Of a stretch of DNA of 64,000 nt, positions 24,631 through 36,405 are shown piece by piece. This stretch comes from Sebastes aleutianus (taxonomy: Eukaryota > Chordata > Actinopteri > Perciformes > Sebastidae), in assembly GCA_916700875.1 (NCBI GenBank), contig CAKAKS010000062.1:15913460-15977459 (forward strand). The letters run 5' to 3'. The first letter of the stretch is position 1, and every line of letters starts with the position of its first letter. The translations under genes and the position numbers were made by a program. The notes beneath the pieces were generated by a model that saw only the letters and a program-made list of their open reading frames with translations, made no database searches and was not told the origin of the DNA.

Positions 24631-25069
24631 TAGGGCTGTCAATCGATTCAAATATTTAATCACAATTAATCGCAAATTAATCACACATTTTTTATCTCTT
24701 CAAAATGTAACTTAAAGGGATTTGTCAAATATTTAATACTCAACATGGGAGTGGGCATATATGCTTGCTTTATGCAAATGTACATATATATATATATATA
24801 TATCTTTATTATTGGAAATTAACAACACTAAACAATTACAAATAATGTCCAGGTACTGCATTTCCGACAAGCTAGTATGACATCGTTGGTACCAATGGAT
24901 TCCTTAGGTGTTCTAGTTTCATATGATCCCAGTATCTTCACTCTAGCTTTGAAACTGAGCCCGCTACAACCTAAAAATCTCAAGTTGCATTAATGTGTCA
25001 AAAGAAATTAGTGGCGTTAAAACAAATTTGCATTAACGCGTTATTATCGCGTTAACTTTGACAGCTCCG
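24631..25069 (-). repeat. hAT-like MITE, TAGGGCTGTCAA family, copy 2 (deleted)
   Basis: Reverse-orientation copy. Ends are TAGGGCTGTCAATCG and TTTGACAGCTCCG. Flanks CTAATTAG (24623-24630) and CTAATTAC (25070-25077) match at 7 of 8. About 300 bp shorter than copy 1, with a (TA)n tract at 24782-24803. Confidence 0.83.
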
Positions 25070-27542
25070 CTAATTACATTAATGCACAGGCATCTATAAT
25101 TTATCTTTTTTAGATATTATTTTGAAATCTATGGTAGAGCAGGCAGAGATTTCGCATTTCCCCCCCATCAGCAGTAGGCAGAAGAAACAGAATGTAATGC
25201 TAAATAATAAAACACATGTTGAGTTTTAGCGAGCGAGTCAGAGTAAACACATCTGCACCGTGTTCGACAAGCCATCTTTGTTAATGTGAACTTCGATTTA
25301 AAGCAACAAGTTGATCCTGCAGGCTGTCAAATAGAGGAAATTACTGACTGAAGTAGAAATAGATGAGGAAGACTGAAGGAAACGGAGTGCACCGCAAAAC
25401 ACACTCCATCACAAAATAAGTGTTGGAATGCAGTAAACATCACAGAGTGATATCTAACAACGTAGAAGTAGCAAAAGGTGGATTTTTAAAGCAAGCACAG
25501 TGTTTCCCTGACGAAAAAGCAACACATCTACGGATGGAGAAATGTGTGTAATGAATGAGGGGCTGCTTCACCAGCATTTTACAATATTATGTGTAGGTTA
25601 TTTAGGGTTTCTTGGTTTTTTTTCTTCCTCTCCAGTTATCTATTAAGCAAACCGCCATATTCTTTTTAGCTTGGAGCTAAAAGAACACACACAAAAAAAA
25701 AAAAAAGACTAACCTTGTTGGACTCGATGAGAAAAGCAGTGATATATGTCGTGACTCTCTGCTTGTGATGGGAGAGTGGGTATATCACTGCGGTATTTAT
25801 GAATGGCCTCAGGTCTGTGGAAGGGAGACGGAGAGAGAGGGAGAGATGGACCGGCAGGAACTCTATCACTTCTGAGTGATGTCACTCCGGTTCAGGTGTG
25901 CTCCGTTTGAGGAGGCGTCGCTGATTCATTTCGGCCCCTGAAAGCCGTTGTCAGCCGGGATGTGGGCTGGTTTGGGAATCTAATCTGGGAAGGATTGAGC
26001 ATGTCACTTGTGATAACGTACACCCTGCCTGAGAGCCTGAAGATCATATCGATAATGTAAGATTTATCAGGCCTCGCCGCGGCTCGAATTATGAGCAGCC
26101 GTGCTCGGCGAGAGTAGAAATTGGACAGCGGCTTTTTTTTTTTTTCTCTCCGAGTGATTTAATTCCTGTTTCTCTTGCCTATACTTTTCCCTGAGATTTA
26201 ATGTAATTCGCCCCCAAGTTGTTTATTTTGCTTTGTCTGTTTGTTTCCTTTTGAATAAGCGGTCATGCCCATTGGATCAATAGGGGTTTGTTGGTATTGT
26301 TTCAGCAATACCTTATCAGACTTAACCGCGGAGCAGTCAGACAATCATGAAAAGAGGTCACCAGGATTGTGGGAGGCGTGTGAGAACCCCTGCAAAATAT
26401 GAAACATTTATTATCTGAAAAGCCTACAGTGCTCACAGGCTGCATTACCAAAGCCTTTAAGTAACTCGACAGAGTTCATACCAGTGAGTGTGATGTATCA
26501 GAGAGGCCCCTGTGAGGAGCCAGTCACATTGTGGGAGACGCTGCCGGCTTCCAATCAGCTCTGTCGAGGCTGTGTGACCTTGTGCAGGGTGGTTTGACCT
26601 GCCGGTCGTCAGCAGTGCCACTCTGGTGAGAGTCATTTTGTAGATATATTAGCCTTAGAGGGCCTGTGGGGTTCGGTGCTCACTGAAGATAAGAGGACCA
26701 CGGAGACGTCCCCTGACCATCTCGTGGCGCCGGCCTTCCTCCCCAAGGAGCCGAGTGATTTCACGTCCTGCTCACTGACCTTGGGTGCTGCCGGACTCAA
26801 ACGGACCGAGCCGTATTTAGATCTTATATAACTCAATGTAGCTCATGCGAAAAAAGGCATTGAGCGTTGTATGTCTTGTTGTCTCCTTTAGGAGAATTTC
26901 TTCCCCTCTCTCTCCACTCTTTTTTTTTTTTTTTTTTTTTTATTCCTGGTTGAGTTGGTGCCCTCAGTCCTTGGCTGGGTGTGCCTTATCTGCTCCGTGC
27001 AGACCCTCATTTGCAAGCGAGCATTGAAGAGAAAAAAAAAAAGGGAAAGTAAATAGAGGAATATGTGAAGTCGAATAAATAAATAAATGAGGCAGACACA
27101 TCTTGTCCTGTCTCAGAAGGAAATTGGAAGGATTAGTTCCAAACCAGCAACAATGAAAAGACAGGGGCGTGAGCCCAGTGTGCAGCCTGGGTAAACAAGA
27201 ACAGGGTGAGAGACCAAGCCCTCCAGCACCAACTGTTTCCTTCTTCTCCTCCTCTGCCTCCCTCTCTCTCTCTCTCTCTCTGCTCATTACCTATTCCATC
27301 CACCTAATCAAGATGACAATGAAAAGACAAGTATAATTCACCAACCTTTGAACTCGCCTTTTTGAACCACCTTGTATAATGTAGGAAGCCCAGGAGGCCG
27401 AGGAGGGAAATAATTGATTGTGTTAGAGACTTGAAAGAGTTGACTTGAGGGGTTGCGCATTAAACAAGCATGCATAAATGTTCTGCTCTCCTCATCAATG
27501 ATGGATCAATGAGCCGTGTTCTCTGTGCCTCCTGTTGTGCAG

Positions 27543-27621
27543 CTATGGCAGAGTCTATGCAACAGCAGACCCCTACCACCACACGATTGGCCCTGCCGCC
27601 ACATACAGTGTGGGGACTATG
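27543..27621 (+). CDS. rbfox3: rbfox3 exon: RBFOX3-diagnostic C-terminal segment (79 nt)
   Basis: Completes a Ser codon and encodes YGRVYATADPYHHTIG then PAATYSVGTM. The HHTIGPAATYS signature separates RBFOX3 from RBFOX1 (HHALAPAPTYG) and RBFOX2 (HALAPAASYG), so this exon carries most of the weight in naming the paralog. The acceptor is gttgtgcag and the donor ATG/gtaagt. A GCATG lies 71 nt upstream of the exon (27468-27472). Confidence 0.97.
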
Positions 27622-29822
27622 GTAAGTCTATGAGACCGACCGCCGCCGCTTTTTTTGTCTGCACCCTGTCTGAAACATCACGACACGAGCTAGCACACAC
27701 ACAAGAACTCACACTCCGAAATAAAGACCAGAGACTGCAGCGGTCACTGGTTTTTATTTATGTATTTATTCATCAATTGATTTTAGTTTTTTGTCATGCT
27801 ATGTGGCACACCCTAGTGGAGCTGAGCGGTACTGTAAATCCCCGGCATGTGAAATTGGCTCAGACATTTAGTGCAACAAACTTATGTTATGCCACCTCAT
27901 GCAATATTAATTTGACACGAGTTCCTCCCTGAAAAATGAGTATGAGTGATTACAGCAGTGTGTGTTTTATTTCATAACACAAACTTTGCATCTTTAACAT
28001 AAGTACATTTCCCAAGCTTTTCTGTTCCATTCTCCATCACTCAGCTCGCTACAGAGTGAGTTGGATTCACTTTTGTTTTGTTTTTTCCCATTCAGCCAAA
28101 CCAAAACTTGAAGGGATGAAGTTGAATTTTTAATGTCTGTTTTTAGCTAGCTTTTGCAGCTATACTGTAACATCAAAGATGAAAAGTGATGATAAATAAA
28201 AGAGCATCTTTTTTGAAACAGAGAGAGAGAGTTTTCTCTTTGGTTTTGTTTCATGATGATGAGGGGATGGGACCGGGCTCACAGACCAAACCTAGAGATT
28301 AAGGACCATCAAACGCATGCAGCAGTGTGCCGTGGGACATAAAAGAGAGAGCGAGACGGATGGAGGGAGTTGTCTCGCCCTCCCCATCCTGCCCACAAGC
28401 TTGATCGGAGGCGTGCTCTCAGCTTGAGAAATGACTCAAATTTACCATTCCGGCATGCATGCGATTTTTCAATAACATAAAAAAAAAAAAAGCGTACAGT
28501 TCCCCGGTGCAGCTGCTAGCTAAAAGCTTTCATTAATTAAGACATTTCTTTTTCCTCTTCATTTACTTAATTAAAAAATGTGCTTGAATGTTTTTTATTC
28601 TTTCTTCTTTTTCCTCCAAATTTCCTTCCATTTCTCTGACACTTTGATCGTCCTCTCAATGAAAGTACAAGACTGGATTTGGCCCCCTAAAAATATCAGA
28701 GCTAATCTTGTGTGTGTTGGGAGCTCAGGGAGCTAACCCAGACTCGTGAGGGTGAGGGGGTGTGTGTGTGTGTGTGTGTGTGTGGGTGTTCGTGTGGTGT
28801 TGAACAAATGGCGGGGCTACCACTGGGAGACGAGCTGTGCTGAGAGGCCAACATCGAATAAACTCGTGGGCTAAAGAGAAAAGACCAGTTTGGTTCCTAA
28901 TTCTTTAATCATATTTCATTAATGGTTCGCCAGCAGAGAGGAGTCATTTTTGCATTTTAAAGCTATACAATAATTAGTTCCTCTGAGGTTCAGGTTGGAA
29001 AAATTCTCTTTACTCATTTCCAGCATACAGAAGCATTTCGTATGGATGAAAGTTTCGTACAAGCAAGAGGGCTCCCCGAAATTAGGAAAAATTAGCCTTT
29101 GAAGACATTCAGTAGCCTTTGGAGTTTGTCTGAATTCTTAATTGCAGCAGAGCCACTGAAAGATGAGAGGAGGGACTGCGTGTGTGTGTGTGTGCGCGTG
29201 TGTGTGTGCATGTGCAGGTGTGCATGCATAGGCCCACTTGCATGCTTTATGTGTGTGTCTGCCCTAGATATCTTGAGCATGGTGCTAAATCTGAGGGCTA
29301 ATATCCTGTGGTGGTTTGCCCCTTCAGAAAGGTGCAGACACCTCCACTAGACTTGAAAAGGAGCTGTGATTAAACCTCTCTGAACTTATTCTGCTTTGGT
29401 TGAATCTCTGATATTGTTACAGCCTGAAAAAGGAAGGGTTTTCCTCAAAAAAAAAAAAAATTCTAAATTAATTAAAGTAAATTCGTAAGCTCAGACCCAG
29501 TGTTTCTATTTTAGTGCTCTTTTTTTGCTGTGCTACTATATTAAAAATACTTTTTTTTATCAGCTGCCCCAATTAAGCTCCACGTCCACCAATCCAGCTT
29601 AACTCTGGATGACCCTGTTCCTAACACACACTCCAATTATTGGCTTAAATATATCAAACCCATCCCTCATGATCATTCCCATATGGAAACCAGTATTCCG
29701 ATATGAAAACCCTATATAAATAACTTTGCATGGAAAAAGGAAGGAAATTTGTGGAGAAAGAGAAAGCGACTAAAGCTGTCACCTGAATACTGATTGGTAC
29801 TTTTTCATCTTTGATGTTGCAG
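27622..29822 (+). other. rbfox3: rbfox3 intron (2.2 kb)
   Basis: Holds (GT)n at 28760-28784 and 29180-29208, TGCATG at 28456, and three TGCATG within 38 nt (29207-29244) about 0.6 kb before the last exon. No additional C-terminal exon was recognised. Confidence 0.7.
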
Positions 29823-29867
29823 GCTAGCCTATACAGAGGAGGGTACAGTCGCTTCACTCCCTACTAA
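29823..29867 (+). CDS. rbfox3: rbfox3 terminal coding exon with PY end and stop
   Basis: 14 codons, ASLYRGGYSRFTPY, then TAA. The acceptor is gatgttgcag. The R-x-x-P-Y end is the PY-type nuclear localisation signal of nuclear RBFOX isoforms, so this transcript would give a mainly nuclear protein. No RBFOX1-type exon encoding the TDAKTRSH segment was found between 27622 and 29822. Confidence 0.96.
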   Translation, partial: ASLYRGGYSRFTPY

Positions 29868-31639
29868 AAGAAAGAAAAAAAGCGAGAAAAGACATTACCC
29901 CAACAAACAAACAAAAAAACTATCTTTAAAAAAAAAAAAAAAAAAAGACAAACACAAAACAAGCAAACGCCCGGTCCTTGGTGGAGAGCTAAATCAAACT
30001 AAAAGCTTCCAGGTCCCCATGCTGAGCCCCTCCCCTGACACCCTCTCAAGCCGATATTTCTACAACAACCTATTTGATGTCATCATTGGTCTGCTCTTGT
30101 TTTGTATTCATTTTGTGCTTTTGGTTTTCTTTTGGAAAGTTTTATGCACATGTGCATTTTCTTGATTGCTGTATATGGGTGCTGTGTCACCATAACCAAT
30201 GTGAGCCTACTGCAGCACGCATGATGCATGCTCAGAGGTGTGTGTATGCAGCCGCTGTCATCTGACTAAGAATATACTGGGGCATTTTTTATTATGATAT
30301 ATATATATACATGTCAAACAGGAAACATACCAGGTCTGATCAGGTTGACGCTGATCACTGATCCATTCCAAATACTTTTCTAACCTTCCATTTAACATGC
30401 ATAAATAAGGAGCTCAGTCCACTCGCTGACTAACATGCCTTGGTGATTCTTAGTTCAAAGACGGCACTGCTCTGATTGCTTTTGTTTTTCTTTTTAAACG
30501 TTGGAGTGTCCTACTGTTGTGCACTTGCAGTGGAGCCTTACAAGCTGTACTATGTGGTATGACAGCATGCAGAGTAAAGGGGGTCACGAAGGTCAGATTT
30601 CTGTCTTGGACTCACAATGCTCACACTCCGGCCCAGTCTCTTGCAAATTACTGGACGTTTATATGCAACTATTCTGCCTTGGCGGTTATGTTTTAAGGGG
30701 AAATGTAACGCAGGCAGGGTTACGTTCTGGGGCAAAAGTAAGTCGTGTGCCATTTCATATTAGTACAACCAAAGGTAAATATGGGGGGTGAGCTTTTGCC
30801 TTTCCCACCAGCAGCCTGGGTTTGCATCGCTTCTCATGCTAGTAGTTGGCTAGTGATAGTTTTTAAAACTCCACAGGACCAATTTCATTACACCCTGCAT
30901 GGTAAACGGCCACATCTTTGTAACACAGGCTCCTCGGAAAAATTTGTAAAAAAAAAATATTTTTTCAGACTTTATAAGGTTTCTCCAGAAATCATAGAAG
31001 ACATTATTATTATTAAGTGTTTTCATAGTTCTCTTATTCAACTCAACTTGATGTCAAAAATTGGTGAAGTGCCCTTTTTTTAAGTTGCCATTCAAAAATA
31101 TTGTAGAAATAATCTTTTTATAAAAGTTAGCACTGAATGTTTTGCAGTTTGTAAGATTATAGTTCTGTCGACCTGACTTAAAACATTTTTTTTTTTTCGT
31201 GTTAGTAGCTGTATTAGAACATTTTGTAGCTATATTGTGATTATGTTGTATTGGAATGTATTATATTGGAAGGCATTGGAAATATTCTGTTCACAGAAAT
31301 TGCTTATGAATATGGAGGGGCAGAATTGTTAGACACACATAACAATATAATGCAGTCCTATAAAACATCACGATAAATTACAATCTCAGTACAGACTGTA
31401 GCTTGTAAATACGATTTATCACAACACAATTGTATCATAATAGTGCAATTACAGATGCAGGTGCCACCTAGATTTTACCCTCCAAGCTGAAAGCCTTCCG
31501 GCTGCCAGCCAACATCCTGCCACTGAAAAAAACGAGCAACTGAAGTACACTGAAGAATCATGTTTCCTTATGTAGGCCATGGTTTGCACTGTATGTTTAA
31601 CCAGACTTACAGTCTGACACTCAGTTGTCAATTGTTATC

Positions 31640-32600
31640 TCAGTACTCAAGACTATTTTATCGGATTAATGCAGTTACTGTAGTCAATTAACTAATTAGT
31701 AGGGCTGTCAAAGTTAACACCATAACGTGTTAGCGCAATTTTGTTTCAACACCACTATTTTTCCTGAACGCAACTTGCGATTTTTAGGTTGTAGCGGGCT
31801 CAGTTATAAAGCAAGAGTGAAGATACTGGTATCATATGAGACTAAAAAAACCTAATGAATCCATTGTTACCAACCATGTCATACTAGCTTGTCATGAAGG
31901 AGGCTAAATAACGCTCCAAACTTACACTAAATTTTGGCGAGGAAAAACTGGCATGGCCATTTTCAAAGGGGTCCCTTGACCTCTGACCTCAAGATATGTA
32001 AATGAAAATGGGTTCTATGGGTACCCACGAGTCTCCCCTTTACAGACATGCCCACTTTATGATAATCACATGCAGTTTCGGGCAAATCATAGTCAAGTCA
32101 GCACACTGACACACTGACAGCTGTTGTTGCCTGTTGGGCTTCAGTTTGCCATGTTATGATTTGAGCATATTTCTTTATGCTAAATGCAGTACCTGTGAGG
32201 GTTTCTGGACAATATTTGTCATTGTTTTGTGTTATATACATATATTTACCTAAAGCAAGCATATTTGTCCATTCCCATGTTGATAAGAGTATTAAATACA
32301 TGAAAGATCGCCCTTTAACGTACATTTTTGAACAGATAAATAATGTGATTAATTTGCAATAAATCGCGATTAAATATTTTAATCAATTGACAGCCCGACT
32401 AATTAGTCAATCATAAGAAAAATATTATCGAAAATTCCCAAACGTTACTGGTTCCAGCTTTTCTCTGTTTTATATTATTGCAAATTGAATATCTTTGGTT
32501 TTGGATTGTTGGTTGAACAAAACAAGCGGTTTGAAGACGTCACATCCTGATGACCAGTCTGAACCTTTGTACACATTTCACAGACTAAATGTGTAACTGC
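31640..32600 (+). repeat. Degenerate MITE of the TAGGGCTGCAAC family, split by a hAT insertion
   Basis: Sequence on both sides of the 31700-32398 element (gattaatgcag and caattaactaattag to the left; tcaatcataagaaa, gaatatctttgg and gaagacgtcac to the right) resembles the interior of the 2159 and 56793 copies. An older copy appears to have been the landing site. Boundaries are approximate. Confidence 0.5.
31700..32398 (+). repeat. hAT-like MITE, TAGGGCTGTCAA family, copy 3
   Basis: 699 bp, beginning TAGGGCTGTCAAAGTTAAC and ending TTGACAGCCCGA. Perfect 8-bp duplication CTAATTAG (31692-31699 and 32399-32406). It lies in the candidate rbfox3 3' UTR and inside an older MITE. Confidence 0.88.
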
Positions 32601-33863
32601 TAAATCAAAGAATTGCATTACAGTGTTTTTGTTTGTTTCCCCAAAATCGAATCGCTAAACATAAATAGTTGCATATGAACATAATTTGCAGAAGACACGG
32701 TTGCATAATCCTCACACGATACACCACGACAGATAGACTGTACTCAACACTGCACTGCAACATCAAACAGTTTCCACATGGACTCACACACACAGTAATG
32801 ACACAGCACTGAAGGTGGGTGAACCTGACAGAGGGCTGGTCTGCTGCGAGTCACCGGTCCCTTTTTTAAGCATTGCACAAAATGTTTTACCTCAGGATAA
32901 GCTAACTGAAACTCACAAACTACAATACAGTGCTATTCACTTCTCAGCAGGCAGGATAGTTTCATTTCTAACACAGCCAGCAGGTTTGTCCTCTTTGCAA
33001 CACAGCTTTCTACAAGAGATGGTTTTTGTTAAAGCAGAGACCCCAAGAGAGGATGATAAAAAAGACTGTACTGTTGTTCTTTATTAAAGCTACTGTATTA
33101 TATATATGTAGACATATACTGTATAACTAACTTTACACTGCATACACACACACAAGTACAGTACGATATTATATAAAAGCACCCAGGAGTTAGGAGACGT
33201 GATGTAAATGTGTGTAGAGTGCAGCAGTGCTCGCCTCCTAGTCAACATACAGTGGTTGCATTGGCTTCTATTACAACTTTGTGCTACGTGAGGTGGACTG
33301 AAAAGAAAAATCTCTGTGTAGCTGTTAGCCGTCAAGATTTCAGTGCAGCTATGGAAATACAACTCAAAGCTATTGCCAATAGTATTTAATTTATATGTTA
33401 CTCACAAGAGTGTTTGTGGTCCTAAAAAAAAATCTGTTTGTTGCACTTTATTTGTTTTCAGCTTTTTTCAAAAACTTTACGAGATGTAACATATTTATAA
33501 AAAGTATCATATACAGCTAGTTATGTTTAGTCGAGATGTTAAAATGATATATAGAGTAATGTTGTATATCCAAAAAAAAAAAGAAAATTAACCCATAATC
33601 TCATGAGTCAAAGAAAATCTTTATGTGGGTAAACAAACGTTGTTCTTCCTTTTATATGCTAGTACGTACGCACCATTTGGGGTTTTTATATGAGTCAAAA
33701 CGAACTTTGAATATTATTTTTAACCATTTTCAAACGAGGAAGACTGGTTTGTGCATTTGTAGGAGTTTCTCGTATAAACTCTGCAGCAGAGTACATGTGT
33801 GGGATTAGAAAGCTAGACTGGAATGAAATAGATTTTTTTGTTTTCTGATCTGAATGTGTGTGC

Positions 33864-33895
33864 TATATATATATATATATATAGATATATATATA
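33864..33895 (+). repeat. (TA)n microsatellite in candidate 3' UTR
   Basis: About 15 TA units with one interruption (atagat). Confidence 0.9.
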
Positions 33896-34540
33896 TGCAT
33901 TAGAATGTGTGTGTTTATGTGTGTGTGTTGGGGAGGAGAGAGAGAAAGAGGAAGTGAATGCAGTTTGCTAACATACTGTAGTTAGAGTACATGACATGAC
34001 GTCACTCCAAGTCCCTGTAATAACATCAAAATAGCTCTACTCTGACCTCTAATGTATGAGTGGCAAGATTGTTAACTTAATTCAAGTTAAAATCTAAATG
34101 TTTGGCCACTTATATCCAGTATGTGGATGAGCCGAAAACACTTTAATGCAACATCACCACAACTGCAATCTCAAACATGACAGTAGAATGTATCACAGCA
34201 CTGATGTGCAGTATTAATTAACTGATTAATCAATAAACTTACATTTACTTTATAGATAATCGGTTTAATCATAAATAAATTCATCATATAATAATTTTAA
34301 TTACACATTTTAATATCTATCTGTACAAAACTAATATTAATTACTAAATTGCGCTCTTCAATTTATAATTTGTCTTTATAATCTTTTTTTTAGAATAAAA
34401 TCGATATGTTGAGAATACAATTACAGAATACAGATATACAGAAATTTCTGAGAAATTTTCTGAGAAATTTCTCGACATTTTGACTTTATTCTCGAAATGC
34501 AAAATGAAACAAATCTTCCTCATCTTATTTGTTTCCCTTA

Positions 34541-34735
34541 TGCCTGGCCTTAATACTCTTCCGTAGCATGTAATGTTAAATTAAGAATGTATCATATTTT
34601 TCCAAAGATATCACAGATCTCTGTGTTTAAGAGATGAACGTATCTCCAATTTAAATAATTCAGATATCAATAAAAAACACATATTCATGTTGAAAAAGTA
34701 TCAAAACAAAATGTTAGTCTCTGAAGTTTTAGTCT
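34541..34735 (+). repeat. Direct duplication in 3' UTR, copy A
   Basis: Runs from tgcctggccttaatactctt through gtagcatgtaatgttaaatt and gagatgaacgtatctcc to gtctctgaagttt. It is repeated about 424 bp downstream with a few substitutions. Confidence 0.75.
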
Positions 34736-34964
34736 CTGAAGGTCGAACTTTCAGTATTAGTGCCAGGCATAAGAATTGTTTTTGTTTTTTTGTTTTTTTG
34801 TTTTTTAGAATAAAGTCAAAATGTTCAGAAGCGCGTAGAAATTATTTTTAGAAACTTCATAAAAATGTTCTTAGAAATTTTCTAGAATTTTTTTAGAAAT
34901 TTGGTGGAAATTATTTTAGAATTTTCTTTTGAAGTTTCTCGAAATTTAAAAAAAAACTTAATTT

Positions 34965-35155
34965 TGCCTGGCCCTAATATTCTTCCGTAGCATGTAATGT
35001 TAAATTAAGAATGTATCATATTTTCCAAATATGTCACAGATCTTTGCGTTTAAGAGATGAACGTATCTCCAATTAAAATAATTCAGATATTAATACAAAA
35101 ACACAAATTAATGTGCAAAATGCACCAAAACAAGATTTTAGTCTCTGAAGTTTTT
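34965..35155 (+). repeat. Direct duplication in 3' UTR, copy B
   Basis: Near-identical to 34541-34735 (tgcctggccctaatattctt, gtagcatgtaatgttaaatt, gagatgaacgtatctcc, gtctctgaagttt). The spacer is a T- and gaaattt-rich sequence. Confidence 0.75.
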
Positions 35156-36383
35156 CCTCGTAAATCAATTCCAACTTTAAATGACTAATTATTTATTTAA
35201 ATGACTTATGATTCATACTGTTCTACTGAACTTATTCTTGGATCTTTTAAAGTTGTTGTCATTTGCTTTGAGTAAATACACTGTATATGAAATCATACGT
35301 ATATGCACTGGCAATAATCTGATCTGCTATGGACTCACAGATCCAGCAGTATTTATCGCCTCCTCACTAACCTCCTGAATCCCAAAGTTATTCCCAAAAA
35401 CAACAAACATCTGCAGTTTTATTGTGCTTCCTGATGTCAAAAGACCCGTCGGTCAACTGCTCAATGTAAATAGAGACATTAACAAAATAAAAGAAAATTG
35501 AGATATGTTTGTTGATGCAAATAGTATGTTATCCCAACCAATATCTCAGCATGCGGGTCCATCACAGACTATAACACTTGTTTTTCTACTGCCATGTTAT
35601 TACAGGGACGGGTTTGAGTATTATCATGTGGAATTGCTGCACGGGTTTGTCTACAGTTTACAGAAAAAAGTTTAAATTAGCATTGTCTAACTGTTTCAGT
35701 GTCAGCTTATCAAGGCTTAAATGTTAAAGACAAAACATGTAAATAACTCCGTATTGTAGAGGTCTGAGCCGTTTCGTTCTGCTCACAGTAAGTCAAAAGT
35801 AATTTAAATGTGAATTTATAAAACACTTTGATATTTTTTGTTTTAGTTTGCTTTTGTTGTATTCCATAACCAGCTTAATATGCAACCAGACCTCTATTAT
35901 GTTCGTACTTATTAATAGTAGTATTGAGATACGTTTACATATCAACAGAAAATACTCTTTATCCATCATTTATATTTAATACAAGTATTCACTAAGCCCT
36001 GATAAGCTGGCAGGTGCATTTATTAGTCCGCGTAAAAGATTTGTACAAAAAGAGAACCAAGCAAAAAAGTTACAGTACTTTGTAAATACATTTAAATGTA
36101 TATACACACACACTATATCGCAATTCTCTGAGTAACTGTTTTATATGTATTCCTATATGAAGTGGGGTTATCTGTGTATTTTCAATTCAGCTGAACTTGT
36201 TCTTGAATTGTATGTAATTTCTATAATGAGAATATATTGTCTGAAAGGTGTAAAGTAACTTTCTTTTGGATTCATTTCATAGGTAAAAGTATACTATTAT
36301 GACTTTTTTTTCCTCATTCATGAATTATTTTTTTGTTGTCGATATGTGACATATAAGTAATCTCTGATTGTTTTGAGTGTCAG

Positions 36384-36389
36384 AATAAA
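36384..36389 (+). terminator. Candidate poly(A) signal AATAAA
   Basis: Canonical hexamer in gtcagAATAAAgcag, with a GT/T-rich stretch beginning about 35 nt downstream (36425-36455). It is the last such signal before the sequence changes character. Usage is inferred, not shown. Confidence 0.45.
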
Positions 36390-36405
36390 GCAGTTATAAG
36401 AACAT

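Larger units (their letters stand above)
24434..27542 (+). other. rbfox3: rbfox3 intron (3.1 kb)
   Basis: Contains an internally deleted hAT MITE in minus orientation (24631-25069) with an internal (TA)n. A poly-T tract lies at about 26921-26941 and (CT)n near 27261-27281. TGCATG at 24512 and GCATG at 27468 lie close to the flanking exons. No coding sequence was recognised. Confidence 0.7.
4217..36405 (+). other. rbfox3: rbfox3-like gene (3' part), overall extent
   Basis: RNA-binding Fox-1 homolog 3 (NeuN family), a neuronal nuclear regulator of alternative splicing that binds (U)GCAUG in pre-mRNA. Ten exons seen here (4217-4360, 9197-9250, 12491-12583, 13352-13412, 13501-13554, 19678-19810, 21962-22001, 24375-24433, 27543-27621, 29823-29867) total 762 nt and join in one frame to 253 codons plus stop. 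Exon lengths 144/54/93/61/54/133/40 match the usual vertebrate RBFOX pattern. The N-terminal Pro/Gln/Tyr-rich exons and promoter are left of the window. Assignment to RBFOX3 over RBFOX1/2 rests on the HHTIGPAATYS segment, GAEIY, direct YA-VTGFPYP joining and the RFTPY end. Which teleost copy (3a or 3b) cannot be decided. The 3' limit is the candidate poly(A) signal at 36384. Confidence 0.93.
29868..36405 (+). other. rbfox3: rbfox3 3' UTR (candidate full extent)
   Basis: AT-rich sequence without coding potential follows the stop codon. It contains A-rich tracts at once (29930-29946), GCATG/TGCATG at 30219-30230, a 699-bp hAT MITE (31700-32398), (TA)n at 33864-33895 and a 0.2-kb direct duplication (34541-35155). 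AATAAA occurs several times (in the MITE, near 34215, 34265, 34393, 34673, 34805, 35487 and at 36384). The 36384 copy is followed by plausible cleavage sequence and then intergenic-looking DNA. The true 3' end could be any of these. Confidence 0.5.
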
